A stretch of DNA of 9,016 bases from JAAFJT01 sp043772905 (GCA_043772905.1 JAYVFS010000242.1:1-9016), one strand, 5' to 3'; shown: positions 1 through 6,577, counted from the stretch's first letter. Notes: generated by a model not told the origin, from the letters alone. Program-made: numbers and translations.

Positions 1-68
1 CTTTTGTTTTTTATCCGTATTTCAAAGAACTAAGCTACGACTTTTTGCGGTGAACTTTATGTCGTTTT

Positions 69-548
69 TTGTACCGTAACTTTACGTCGAACATCAAAGC
101 CTTGAAAGTTTCTTTGCCGGGCGGTGCCGTTTTAGATGTACCAAAAGGTTCTTTGGAAGATAAAATTGTAACGTACATACAAAGTGACGAAGCTATCAGC
201 AAAACTTTATGGTTCGATTTCGACCGTTTGTTGTTTGAAACTGGCAAATCAACTTTGAAACCTGAATCAGAAGAACAATTAAAAAACGTCGAAGCTATTC
301 TGAAAGCTTTTCCAAAGGTCAAACTAAAAATTGGTGGTTATACGGACAACACCGGCAATGCGGCAGGAAACGTCAAACTGTCTGCTGATCGTGCTAAAAA
401 CGTCATGATGGAATTGGTCAAACTGGGCGTAGCGGCTAATCGTTTAACGGCAGAAGGTTATGGCGACAAAAATCCAGTTGCAACCAATGAAACGGAAGAA
501 GGTCGGGCACAAAACCGTCGTATTTCTATCAGCGTGCGTGAGAAATAA
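69..548 (+). CDS. OmpA/MotB-family C-terminal domain protein (start uncertain, possibly 5'-truncated or frameshifted)
   Basis: OmpA-like peptidoglycan-binding domain protein of about 159 aa. Seen: the segment WFDFDRLLFETGKSTLKPES opens the domain; GGYTDNTG carries the expected diaminopimelate-binding Asp (about residue 93) and QNRRISI the conserved Arg (about residue 150). The N-terminal ALKVSLPGGAVLDVPKGS stretch is a linker often seen before this domain in Bacteroidota. Family members normally have a signal peptide, lipobox or membrane segment upstream, and none is visible here. The frame is closed by TGA at 51-53 and has no ATG, so TTG at 69 is only the first usable start. An imperfect 12-bp direct repeat (53-64 and 78-89, offset 25 bp) sits exactly here and could have broken the frame. 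The domain call is secure; the 5' end is not. It probably anchors the outer membrane or a lipoprotein to peptidoglycan. Confidence 0.8.
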   Translation: MYRNFTSNIKALKVSLPGGAVLDVPKGSLEDKIVTYIQSDEAISKTLWFDFDRLLFETGKSTLKPESEEQLKNVEAILKAFPKVKLKIGGYTDNTGNAAGNVKLSADRAKNVMMELVKLGVAANRLTAEGYGDKNPVATNETEEGRAQNRRISISVREK

Positions 549-554
549 CGCAGA

Positions 555-636
555 AGGTATCGGATACAGAAATTTGAATAGTTTTTGTTTTTTTGCAAAA
601 AAACAAAAACTATTCAAATTTCTGTATCCGATACCT
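555..636. repeat. Perfect 82-bp palindrome (element 1 of a dispersed family)
   Basis: Two 41-bp arms pair with no mismatch and no spacer around a central GC at 595/596. The ends are AGGTAT (555-560) and ATACCT (631-636), and the apex is T7-GC-A7. It starts 6 nt after the OmpA stop codon. No T-tract follows the right arm, so it is not a textbook intrinsic terminator, and a separate terminator lies at 651-690. It shares ends, the GAATAG core and the T/A-rich apex with the palindromes at 5587 and 8955. Confidence 0.95.
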
Positions 637-650
637 GTGCTTCAATTGGA

Positions 651-690
651 AGCGGCATTTAGGTTTTATGACCTAAATGCCGCTTTTTTT
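651..690 (+). terminator. Rho-independent terminator of the OmpA gene
   Basis: A 14-bp perfect stem (651-664 with 671-684) with GC-rich base AGCGGC/GCCGCT, a 6-nt loop TTTATG, and a run of T from 684 to 690. It lies about 100 nt beyond the OmpA stop, with the 82-bp palindrome between them. Confidence 0.9.
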
Positions 691-699
691 AATGGTTTA

Positions 700-709
700 T
701 ACTGAGGGG
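700..709 (-). repeat. CCCCTCAGTA motif, copy 1 (intergenic)
   Basis: Reads TACTGAGGGG on the + strand. It lies 10 nt past the T-tract of the OmpA terminator and has a C-run of 4 on the - strand. It is one of seven exact copies in the window. Confidence 0.85.
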
Positions 710-717
710 TTAACTTG

Positions 718-773
718 TTTTGTAATCTGACTTTTAAAAGCATAATTTGAATGATTTAAAAATTCTTATTTTG
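718..773 (+). promoter_or_regulatory. Candidate promoter region of the acylase gene
   Basis: Two overlapping approximate matches to the Bacteroidota promoter (TTG, about 19 nt, TAnnTTTG): TTTTG at 718-722 with TAATTTG at 743-749, and TTTG at 746-749 with TTATTTTG at 766-773. Neither is exact. They lie 82-106 nt upstream of the ATG at 855. Confidence 0.3.
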
Positions 774-854
774 CGGACATTACTTTAAATATCAATTCAA
801 AACCATATTCATAATACAACTGTAATGTTCATTCATCAAATCAAACCTATTATC

Positions 855-3035
855 ATGAAAAAATTACTTTTACTTCTCCTCTTTCCTATTTCATTATGTG
901 CGCAAACCTTTACGTCATCTGAAATCAATAGCTTTAAAAAGCAAGCCCAACAGGTGACCATCATTCGAGACAATTGGGGTATTCCACACATTTATGGTAA
1001 AACAGATGCCGATGCTGTATTTGGCTTGCTGTATGCGCAATGTGAAGACGATTTTAAGCGTGTTGAAATGAATTATATCGAAAAACTGGGTCGTTTATCA
1101 GAAATCAAAGGCGAATCAAGTCTTTATGATGATTTACAAATACGCCTTTTAATAAACGAAGCGGAAGCCAAAGACGAGTATCAAAAAGCAGAGCCGTGGC
1201 TTAAAAAACTATTGGATGCTTATGCGGCGGGTGCTAATTTTTATCTTCAAACACACCCCTCAGTAAAACCCGCTTTGTTGCAGCGTTTTCAACCTTGGTA
1301 TCCGTTGTTGTGGACGGACGGCAGTATTGGGGCAATAAGCACAGCCGATTTGTCGGTTGCAGAATTAAAAAAGTTTTATACAGGTGACAACTCGACTTCG
1401 GCAGTCAAAACCAAAGACCACGACATGCAAATGGGTTCAAATGGCTTTGCTTTTGCGCCTTCAAAGACAGCTTCTGGCAATGCCATTTTGTACATCAATC
1501 CACATACAACCTTTTATTTTCGTCCAGAAGTCCAAGTACAAAGCGAAGAAGGTTTGAATGCCTACGGTGCGGTTACATGGGGGCAGTTTTTCATTTATCA
1601 AGGCTTCAATGAGCATTGTGGCTGGATGCACACGTCTTCAAATGTGGATGTGGCGGATATGTATGCCGAAGATATTGTTACCAGAAATAAGAAGTTGTAT
1701 TACAAGTATGATTTAAAGTTAAAACCTGTTAAAGTTAAGAAAATCGCCTTGAAATATCTCGAAAATGGGGCTTTTAAGACTAAAACCATCACCACTTATG
1801 CCACGCATCATGGACCGATTATGGCAAAAAGAGAGGGCAAATGGGTGAGTTTAAAGTCATTCAATCGCTCAAAAAGAAGTTTGGTAGAGAGTTGGGTACG
1901 TACCAAGTCCAAAGGTTTTGAAGATTACAAAAAAGCTATGGATTTGAAGGCAAATACCTCAAATAATACCGTTTTTGCTGATGATAAAGGCAATATTGCT
2001 TACTGGCATGGCAATTATGTGCCCATTCGTAATAAAAATTTGAATTGGGCAAAAGTCATGGACGGCTCAACTTCTACCACAGAATGGAAAGGTTTACACC
2101 CCGTTGAAGAAATTGTTCATTCCTACAATCCACCCAATGGTTGGTTACAGAATTGCAACTCGACACCTTATACATGTGCGGGTGAAAACAGTCCGAAGAA
2201 AGAAAATTACGAGTCCTATATGGCGCCAGATGGTGAAAATTTCAGAGCTGTGAATGCTGTGCGTATCTTGAGCCAAGGCGATAAATATACTTTAGACAAA
2301 GTGATTGCATCTGGATACGATACTTATTTGCCTGCTTTTGAAATTTTAATACCATCATTGATTCAGGCTTTTGAGAAAAACAATTTAGCCAATGATAGCC
2401 GTTATGCGGCGTTGGTTGAACCGATTGCAGTCTTAAAAAAATGGGATTTTCACGCTGCTGCAAACTCTGTGGCAACGACTTTAGCCATCGAATGGGCGCA
2501 CAAATCAAATGCAGCCATTCAAAAAGTATATATTGACCAAGGCGAAACCGACCAAGTGGAAAACACCAAACGTTTTGCCGCTACGGCTACGCCTGAACAG
2601 TTGTTTCCGCAACTATTAACAATTGTCAATGACTTAAAAACCAATTTTGGGACTTGGCAAGTGCCGTGGGGAGACATCAATCGGTTTCAGCGCATTTCCA
2701 GCGACATCAACCATCCTTTTGATGACAATAAAGCGAGTACACCTGTGGCTTTTACCTCGTCTTTGTGGGGTTGTTTGCCCGCCTTCAAATCCGATTTCAA
2801 AAAAGGAACAATCAAACGGTATGGTACAAGCGGCAACAGCTTCATTTGTGCCGTTGAGTTTGGTCCTAAAATCAAAGCAAAATCCCTTTTGGCAGGTGGT
2901 GAAAGCGGTGACATAAATTCCAAACACTTCAATGACCAATTGGAGATGTACACCAAAGGTCAATTCAAGGATGTATTGTTTTACAAGGAAGATGTTGTGA
3001 AAAACAGTGAACGAACTTACCATCCTGGCGAGTAA
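855..3035 (+). CDS. Penicillin acylase family protein (secreted Ntn hydrolase)
   Basis: Predicted secreted N-terminal-nucleophile amidase of 726 aa, made as a precursor and self-cleaved into alpha and beta chains. The ATG at 855 is chosen over the in-frame ATG at 825 because it opens a clean signal peptide, MKKLLLLLLFPISLCAQ, with cleavage probably after CA. Seen: the processing site is MG-S-N with Ser195 as the expected beta-chain nucleophile. Counting from it, His217 falls at beta23 (NPH) and Asn435 at beta241 (QNCNSTP), the positions of the active-site His and oxyanion-hole Asn in E. coli penicillin G acylase. FADDKGNIAYWHGNY is also typical. The family cleaves amide bonds of penicillins, acyl-homoserine lactones or other N-acyl compounds; the substrate here cannot be read from sequence. 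No clear terminator follows. It appears to be a single-gene unit. Confidence 0.92.
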   Translation: MKKLLLLLLFPISLCAQTFTSSEINSFKKQAQQVTIIRDNWGIPHIYGKTDADAVFGLLYAQCEDDFKRVEMNYIEKLGRLSEIKGESSLYDDLQIRLLINEAEAKDEYQKAEPWLKKLLDAYAAGANFYLQTHPSVKPALLQRFQPWYPLLWTDGSIGAISTADLSVAELKKFYTGDNSTSAVKTKDHDMQMGSNGFAFAPSKTASGNAILYINPHTTFYFRPEVQVQSEEGLNAYGAVTWGQFFIYQGFNEHCGWMHTSSNVDVADMYAEDIVTRNKKLYYKYDLKLKPVKVKKIALKYLENGAFKTKTITTYATHHGPIMAKREGKWVSLKSFNRSKRSLVESWVRTKSKGFEDYKKAMDLKANTSNNTVFADDKGNIAYWHGNYVPIRNKNLNWAKVMDGSTSTTEWKGLHPVEEIVHSYNPPNGWLQNCNSTPYTCAGENSPKKENYESYMAPDGENFRAVNAVRILSQGDKYTLDKVIASGYDTYLPAFEILIPSLIQAFEKNNLANDSRYAALVEPIAVLKKWDFHAAANSVATTLAIEWAHKSNAAIQKVYIDQGETDQVENTKRFAATATPEQLFPQLLTIVNDLKTNFGTWQVPWGDINRFQRISSDINHPFDDNKASTPVAFTSSLWGCLPAFKSDFKKGTIKRYGTSGNSFICAVEFGPKIKAKSLLAGGESGDINSKHFNDQLEMYTKGQFKDVLFYKEDVVKNSERTYHPGE
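1256..1265 (+). repeat. CCCCTCAGTA motif, copy 2 (inside acylase gene)
   Basis: Exact 10-mer preceded by A, C-run of 4. It encodes HPSVK within the acylase alpha chain. Confidence 0.85.
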
Positions 3036-3088
3036 AATGGCGATTTTTGTGCTATTTTTGGGCAAAGTGTTAGGTTTATGGTAAAATA

Positions 3089-3170
3089 GGGACGCATATA
3101 TAGACATTCGGGACGCATATATAGACATTCGGAACGCATATATGGACATTCGGGACGCATATATAGATAC
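3089..3170. repeat. Four-copy 21-bp tandem repeat (minisatellite)
   Basis: Units begin at 3089, 3110, 3131 and 3152 with core GACGCATATATAGACATTC. Copies 1 and 2 are identical, copy 3 has two substitutions, and copy 4 diverges at its last bases (3168-3170). The period of 7 codons keeps a frame open on both strands: DAYIDIR on +, MSIYASR on -. There are no unique spacers between units, so this is not a CRISPR array. Confidence 0.95.
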
Positions 3171-3342
3171 TGAAAATGCCGTTAATTCCCAAATAAATAG
3201 ATTAAAGCAAGTAATGAAAATATGTAAAAAGGATGGGGAGGAGACGATTGAACAGCATTACCATTTTGCAAAAATTGGGAATGTTGGGAATGTTCAGAAA
3301 AGTGTGTCAAAATTAAGATTGGTAATACATAAAAGGCTGTAA
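3142..3342 (+). CDS. Doubtful small ORF, 66 aa, unrecognised
   Basis: Starts at an ATG created by a substitution in the third repeat unit (ATATGG) and reads MDIRDAYIDTENAV, then a Lys/Gln-rich stretch ending in KLRLVIHKRL. No family is recognised, there is no signal peptide, and no ribosome-binding site is visible. The frame runs back through all repeat units to a TAA at 3082 with no other ATG. It may be a real short protein with a repeat-encoded N-terminus, the decayed end of a longer gene, or chance. Confidence 0.2.
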   Translation: MDIRDAYIDTENAVNSQINRLKQVMKICKKDGEETIEQHYHFAKIGNVGNVQKSVSKLRLVIHKRL

Positions 3343-3360
3343 CATTTATAAAAAAAAGGA

Positions 3361-3390
3361 TTGGGTTATTTAAAAAAAAAGGTAATTTTA
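3361..3390 (+). promoter_or_regulatory. Candidate promoter of the cupin lipoprotein gene
   Basis: TTG at 3361-3363, a 19-nt spacer, then TAATTTTA at 3383-3390, which matches 7 of 8 positions of the Bacteroidota -7 element TAnnTTTG. Transcription would begin near 3397, giving a leader of about 50 nt before the ATG at 3450. Confidence 0.35.
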
Positions 3391-3449
3391 TGGTTGCTGG
3401 TGATATTGCCAGTGACTTCTATTTTTTCATTTCTTTAAATAAAATAATA

Positions 3450-4247
3450 ATGGAAAAGACAACCAAATGTAGTTTCATCATGATGGTGGCGATAGCTTTT
3501 GCCCTTACATCATGTAACCAACCAAACAATCAGAAGGAGGCAACCGCTAAAGCAGTGGACTCTACTGCAATGAAAACAGCAGCTATGCCCATGTCGTCTT
3601 TCAATAAAGCACTGGATGCTTCAAAGATTGACCCTGCGCATTACAAAGTCATCCACGATTCTTTAGGCATCAGAATTTTGGAAATTTCCTACAAGCCAGG
3701 CGAAACGTCTATTCTTCATGCACATCCCGATTTAGCTATGTATGTCATTGAAGGCGGTATGGTAGAAATGACGGCTAAAGATGGCACGAAGAGCACCAAT
3801 GAACTAAAAAAAGGTGCCATACTGGTGAATGCAGGAACTGAACACACACCCAAAAATGTCGGTAAGACAACGATGAAGATGATTATGTTCGAAATTGATC
3901 GTCCAAGACCAGGAGATGGAAAAATGCCTGCTTTTGACGCTACAATGGATGCAACAAAGATTGAACCTTCCAATTATAAGGTGATGAAAGATACTTTAGG
4001 TATCCGTGTTTTGGAAATAACGACCAAAGCTGGTCTATCATCAAAAATGCATGCACATCCTGACAATGCTGTTTATATCATTGATGGTGGCATGATAGAG
4101 CATACGTCAAATGATGGGAAAAAAATGGTAGAAAATGATAAGAGCGGTCAGAGTGGTATATCTGGTAGTAATGAACACTCACCAAAAAATATTGGAAAAA
4201 CGCCATTAAAAGCGATTTTGGTAGAAGTACAGCGACCAAGAAATTAA
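3450..4247 (+). CDS. Lipoprotein with two tandem cupin domains
   Basis: 265-aa envelope lipoprotein. The ATG at 3450 is preferred to the in-frame ATG at 3390 because it opens a lipoprotein signal peptide: basic start, hydrophobic stretch, lipobox LTSC with Cys22 as the lipidated residue. A linker rich in Ala, Lys and Thr follows. Domain 1 (about 51-150) and domain 2 (about 161-265) are copies of each other: SKIDPAHYKV / TKIEPSNYKV, LGIRILEI / LGIRVLEI, HAHPD (His90, His92 / His201, His203), GTEHTPKNVGKT / SNEHSPKNIGKT (His132 / His243). The offset is exactly 111 residues throughout. HxH plus a late His is the cupin metal site. In domain 2 the Glu of YVIEGG is Asp (YIIDGG). The ligand or reaction is unknown; a sensor, binding protein or small dioxygenase is possible. 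A hairpin terminator follows 13 nt after the stop. Confidence 0.85.
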   Translation: MEKTTKCSFIMMVAIAFALTSCNQPNNQKEATAKAVDSTAMKTAAMPMSSFNKALDASKIDPAHYKVIHDSLGIRILEISYKPGETSILHAHPDLAMYVIEGGMVEMTAKDGTKSTNELKKGAILVNAGTEHTPKNVGKTTMKMIMFEIDRPRPGDGKMPAFDATMDATKIEPSNYKVMKDTLGIRVLEITTKAGLSSKMHAHPDNAVYIIDGGMIEHTSNDGKKMVENDKSGQSGISGSNEHSPKNIGKTPLKAILVEVQRPRN

Positions 4248-4260
4248 ATTGTTTGATTAC

Positions 4261-4336
4261 AAAGGTATGACAAAGGGCTTTTGAATCTATTTTTTTTAAA
4301 ATGAAAAAGGATTCAAAAGCCCTTTGTTATACCTTT
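4261..4336 (+). terminator. Long hairpin terminator with AGGTAT/ATACCT ends (palindrome element 2)
   Basis: The arms pair from 4261/4336 inward for 27 bp with one G-T pair (4269/4328), then continue less perfectly through T/A-rich DNA to the apex. The right arm runs into TTTTTT (4334-4339), so this copy is a good intrinsic terminator for the cupin gene. It shares AGGTAT/ATACCT and TTGAAT followed by a T-run with the other palindromes, but its middle (CAAAGGGCTTTT) differs, so family membership is less certain. Confidence 0.85.
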
Positions 4337-4383
4337 TTTCATTTCCTTTGAGCTTCAATTTTGGAAAACTTACACATGTGCTT

Positions 4384-5580
4384 ATGCTCAATGAAACAAA
4401 TGAATACGACGTGATTGTCGTAGGTGCGGGACCCGCGGGTTCTTCTGCCGCTGCCATTCTCGGCGAAAAAGGTCATTCGGTACTTTTGATTGATAAAGAA
4501 TCTTTTCCGAGAGACAAAACTTGTGGCGATGGCATTACTTACAAAGCCATGCCCGCCTTAAAACGCTTGGGTTTAGATGCCAAAATCAAAGCGGATAGTC
4601 CTTTTCAGACAAATGGTTATACCTTGGTGTTTAGAGACAATACCAAATTGGTGTTTGAAAAACCACCAAGTGACGAGGCGTTGGCATATATCATCAGCCG
4701 ACATGAGTTTGATAATATTCTTTTGGAAAATGCCTTATCGTACCCCTCAGTATATTTTATGCCCGATTCCAAAGTGACAGGCCTTTCATACGACGGCTCG
4801 AAAGCAACGGGTATTACAGTTTCAGGGAAAGATGCGCCTTATAAAGCCGCTGTAATTATTGATGCCACAGGTGTCAATTCCATTTTAGGACAAGAAAACA
4901 AAGACCCAAAGACGAGTGCTTTAGCGGTGCGCGGTTATTACAGCAACGTGTCGGATTTGAACAATACGATTGAAGTCTATTTTTCAGATGATATTCTCCC
5001 TGGTTACTTCTGGATATTTCCAACTTCGCCCACAACAGCCAATATCGGTGGTGGTACATTTCAAAACATCGTTGAAGATAGGAAAATCAATATCAAAAAC
5101 TTGCTACACAACTTTGTTGAGAATCATCCAATTGCTTCAAAAAAGCTCAAAAATGCTAAATTAGAAGGCATTTTGAAAGGTGGAAAGATACCATTGGCTT
5201 TTGGCAACTTCAATTGGTCAAGGGTGCGGGGCAATTTGATATTGATTGGCGATGCAGGAGGTTTTGTCAATCCGATTACAGCCGAAGGCATTTCTTATGC
5301 CATTCAAACAGGTATTTATGCCGCAGACACGATTTCCGAGTTTCTTACTGAGGGGGGGCAAAATGAAGAAACCTTAAAGGATTTTGACACTTTGTGGCAG
5401 AAAGATTTTAGCAATCAATACAAAATGGGCGATATTTACACAGAAGGCATTGAACAACCTTTGGTACAAAAATATGTGATGGGCAGCTTGTTGCGCTCGC
5501 TTGAACATTTGGATTTGAAAAATCCTGCAACATCTTATGAGTATCTTGTCAGGCTTAAAGTATTGACAAAAGCTTTTTAA
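4384..5580 (+). CDS. Geranylgeranyl reductase family FAD-dependent oxidoreductase
   Basis: 398-aa flavoprotein. The ATG at 4384 is preferred to an upstream TTG at 4324 that lies within the hairpin. Seen: the dinucleotide-binding motif GAGPAG (14-19) after YDVIVV; Asp37 at the end of beta strand 2; P42xxK45xC47GDG, the signature of the geranylgeranyl reductase family; DATGVNS mid-protein; the second FAD motif GDAGGFVNPITAEGISYA (from 289). Family members reduce isoprenoid double bonds in chlorophyll side chains, archaeal ether lipids or menaquinone tails; here the substrate is open. No transmembrane segment is evident, so it is likely cytosolic or membrane-associated. The UbiA-type prenyltransferase begins 118 nt downstream, with palindrome 3 in between. 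Copies of the CCCCTCAGTA motif lie at 4743 and, inverted, at 5346 with a run of seven G. Confidence 0.9.
   Translation: MLNETNEYDVIVVGAGPAGSSAAAILGEKGHSVLLIDKESFPRDKTCGDGITYKAMPALKRLGLDAKIKADSPFQTNGYTLVFRDNTKLVFEKPPSDEALAYIISRHEFDNILLENALSYPSVYFMPDSKVTGLSYDGSKATGITVSGKDAPYKAAVIIDATGVNSILGQENKDPKTSALAVRGYYSNVSDLNNTIEVYFSDDILPGYFWIFPTSPTTANIGGGTFQNIVEDRKINIKNLLHNFVENHPIASKKLKNAKLEGILKGGKIPLAFGNFNWSRVRGNLILIGDAGGFVNPITAEGISYAIQTGIYAADTISEFLTEGGQNEETLKDFDTLWQKDFSNQYKMGDIYTEGIEQPLVQKYVMGSLLRSLEHLDLKNPATSYEYLVRLKVLTKAF
4743..4752 (+). repeat. CCCCTCAGTA motif, copy 3 (inside reductase gene)
   Basis: Exact 10-mer preceded by A, C-run of 4. It encodes YPSVY. Confidence 0.85.
5346..5355 (-). repeat. 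CCCCTCAGTA motif, copy 4 (inside reductase gene, inverted)
   Basis: Reads TACTGAGGGG on the + strand, within a G7 run (5352-5358), the longest tract of any copy. It encodes LTEGGQ in a surface-like, poorly conserved stretch. Confidence 0.85.
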
Positions 5581-5586
5581 TGGCTC

Positions 5587-5674
5587 AGGTATAGTAAACG
5601 GAAATTGAATAGGTTTTATATTTTTTTTTACAAAAAAAAAACAAAAACCTATTCAATTTCCGTTTACTATACCT
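5587..5674. repeat. 88-bp near-perfect palindrome (element 3)
   Basis: Outer arms 5587-5617 and 5644-5674 pair perfectly for 31 bp. Inside them T9 pairs with A9 around a central A/C mismatch, with three mismatches at 5618-5620 versus 5641-5643. The ends are AGGTAT/ATACCT. It starts 6 nt after the reductase stop. No T-run follows the right arm, which is followed by TGTCCGC. The left arm differs from element 4 at only two positions in the first 27. Confidence 0.95.
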
Positions 5675-5698
5675 TGTCCGCAATTTATATGGTGAATT

Positions 5699-6496
5699 TT
5701 GAAGCAATACAAAGCATTTATTTGGTGTAACATCCCCATTGCCTTAGACGCGGCAGCTTGGACAGGCTTGACGTATAAGGCTTTATATATGGCAACCGAT
5801 TGGGTGATGGTTTTTATCTCCTTCGGTTTCACATGGTTGTTTTATACAAAAGATAGAACGGATGCCTCGCCTTCCGATATTATCAATAATCCAGAAAGAA
5901 CGGCTTGGTATGCTCGGCAAACGATGATAAAACCCATCATGTGGATAGTCGCTGCGGAGTTGTTCATTTGTTTGTCACAACGTTTATCCATTCTTATTCC
6001 TGCATTATTAGGCATTGTTCCCTGCCTTCTTTATACTAAACAATTGACTATCAAAGGCTATACGTTTACGCTTAAAGCTATTCCTGGCATGAAAGCACTA
6101 TTAGTTGCTTCCCTTTGGGTCATTTTAACGGTTGTTTTTCCAGTTATTACGATAAAAACAGACTTACCCACAAACATTATTACACAACTAAGCCTCATGA
6201 TAGGCTTTTTTGTGATGCTTCAAATCAATACCAATGACCTAAGAGACATTGAAGGCGATACACATGAAGGCGTAAAATCATTTGCCGTAATATTGGGAGA
6301 TAAAAAGGCGCGGCTTTTAGGCATGTTGATGATTGTTTTAGGCGTTTATTTTGGTTGGCATATATTTGAGCGCATCCCATTATTGGTTTTCAGCGTTTTT
6401 CTGCTTGTCAGAACATTTATGTATAAAAAAGAAGCAGATGTTTATTGGCAACTGCCGATTTCGTTGCAAGGAGTGTTGGCTTATTTGATTTTATGA
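5699..6496 (+). CDS. UbiA-family prenyltransferase-like membrane protein
   Basis: 265-aa polytopic membrane protein with about eight or nine hydrophobic segments (for example around 36-50, 95-112, 130-149, 158-176, 206-222 and 225-241). Both Asp-rich motifs of the UbiA superfamily are seen: D52xxD55xxxxD60 (KDRTDASPSD) and the canonical D180xxD183xxxD187 (NDLRDIEGD) followed by GVKSFAVILG. These bind Mg-diphosphate of the prenyl donor. The family joins polyprenyl chains to quinone precursors, porphyrins or glycerol phosphates. The acceptor is not deducible, but the preceding geranylgeranyl-reductase-type gene suggests a shared isoprenoid product. The frame has no upstream ATG: TGA is at 5693 and the first usable start is TTG at 5699. 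The ATG at 5689 is out of frame, and the next in-frame ATG (5789) would remove the first hydrophobic segment. A CCCCCTCAGTA motif abuts the stop codon. Confidence 0.82.
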   Translation: MKQYKAFIWCNIPIALDAAAWTGLTYKALYMATDWVMVFISFGFTWLFYTKDRTDASPSDIINNPERTAWYARQTMIKPIMWIVAAELFICLSQRLSILIPALLGIVPCLLYTKQLTIKGYTFTLKAIPGMKALLVASLWVILTVVFPVITIKTDLPTNIITQLSLMIGFFVMLQINTNDLRDIEGDTHEGVKSFAVILGDKKARLLGMLMIVLGVYFGWHIFERIPLLVFSVFLLVRTFMYKKEADVYWQLPISLQGVLAYLIL

Positions 6497-6497
6497 C

Positions 6498-6507
6498 CCC
6501 CTCAGTA
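6498..6507 (+). repeat. CCCCTCAGTA motif, copy 5 (abutting UbiA stop codon)
   Basis: Exact 10-mer, C-run of 5 from 6497, directly following the TGA at 6494-6496. Intergenic. Confidence 0.85.
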
Positions 6508-6577
6508 AACGGTAATGTTTCTTCTGTTTTCAAGCTTTTTTTATAAAATGCTTTATCTTTCGCCAAAATAATGGAAT

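Larger units (their letters stand above)
3036..3449. other. Intergenic region between acylase and cupin genes
   Basis: This 414-nt stretch holds the 21-bp minisatellite (3089-3170), one doubtful 66-codon ORF starting inside it, and an AT-rich leader with A-runs at 3350-3358 and 3372-3380. A candidate promoter lies at 3361-3390, and a small imperfect hairpin (GCTGG/CCAGT, about 3396-3412) falls near the predicted mRNA start. I see no RNA gene and no clear terminator for the acylase gene. Confidence 0.6.

Noticed and set aside
35..322. 95-codon - strand ORF over the OmpA gene
   Set aside because: Antisense shadow of a well-supported domain.
460..705. 81-codon + strand ORF
   Set aside because: It overlaps the OmpA 3' end in another frame, then simply translates the palindrome and terminator.
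825..854. Upstream ATG for the acylase
   Set aside because: It would place 10 residues before a complete signal peptide that begins at 855.
2634..3149. 171-codon ORF on the - strand starting with MSIYAFR repeats
   Set aside because: Its body is the antisense of the acylase 3' end, and the repeat start reflects the 21-bp minisatellite. No protein features are recognisable.
3089..3170. CRISPR array
   Set aside because: The 21-bp units are directly adjacent, with no unique spacers.
3390..3449. Upstream ATG for the cupin lipoprotein
   Set aside because: It overlaps the predicted promoter and puts 20 residues before the lipoprotein signal peptide.
4324..4383. Upstream TTG start for the reductase
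   Set aside because: It lies within the hairpin terminator, and the FAD-binding fold starts normally from the ATG at 4384.
5689..5730. ATG GTG start upstream of the UbiA gene
   Set aside because: It is out of frame and reaches a stop after 13 codons.
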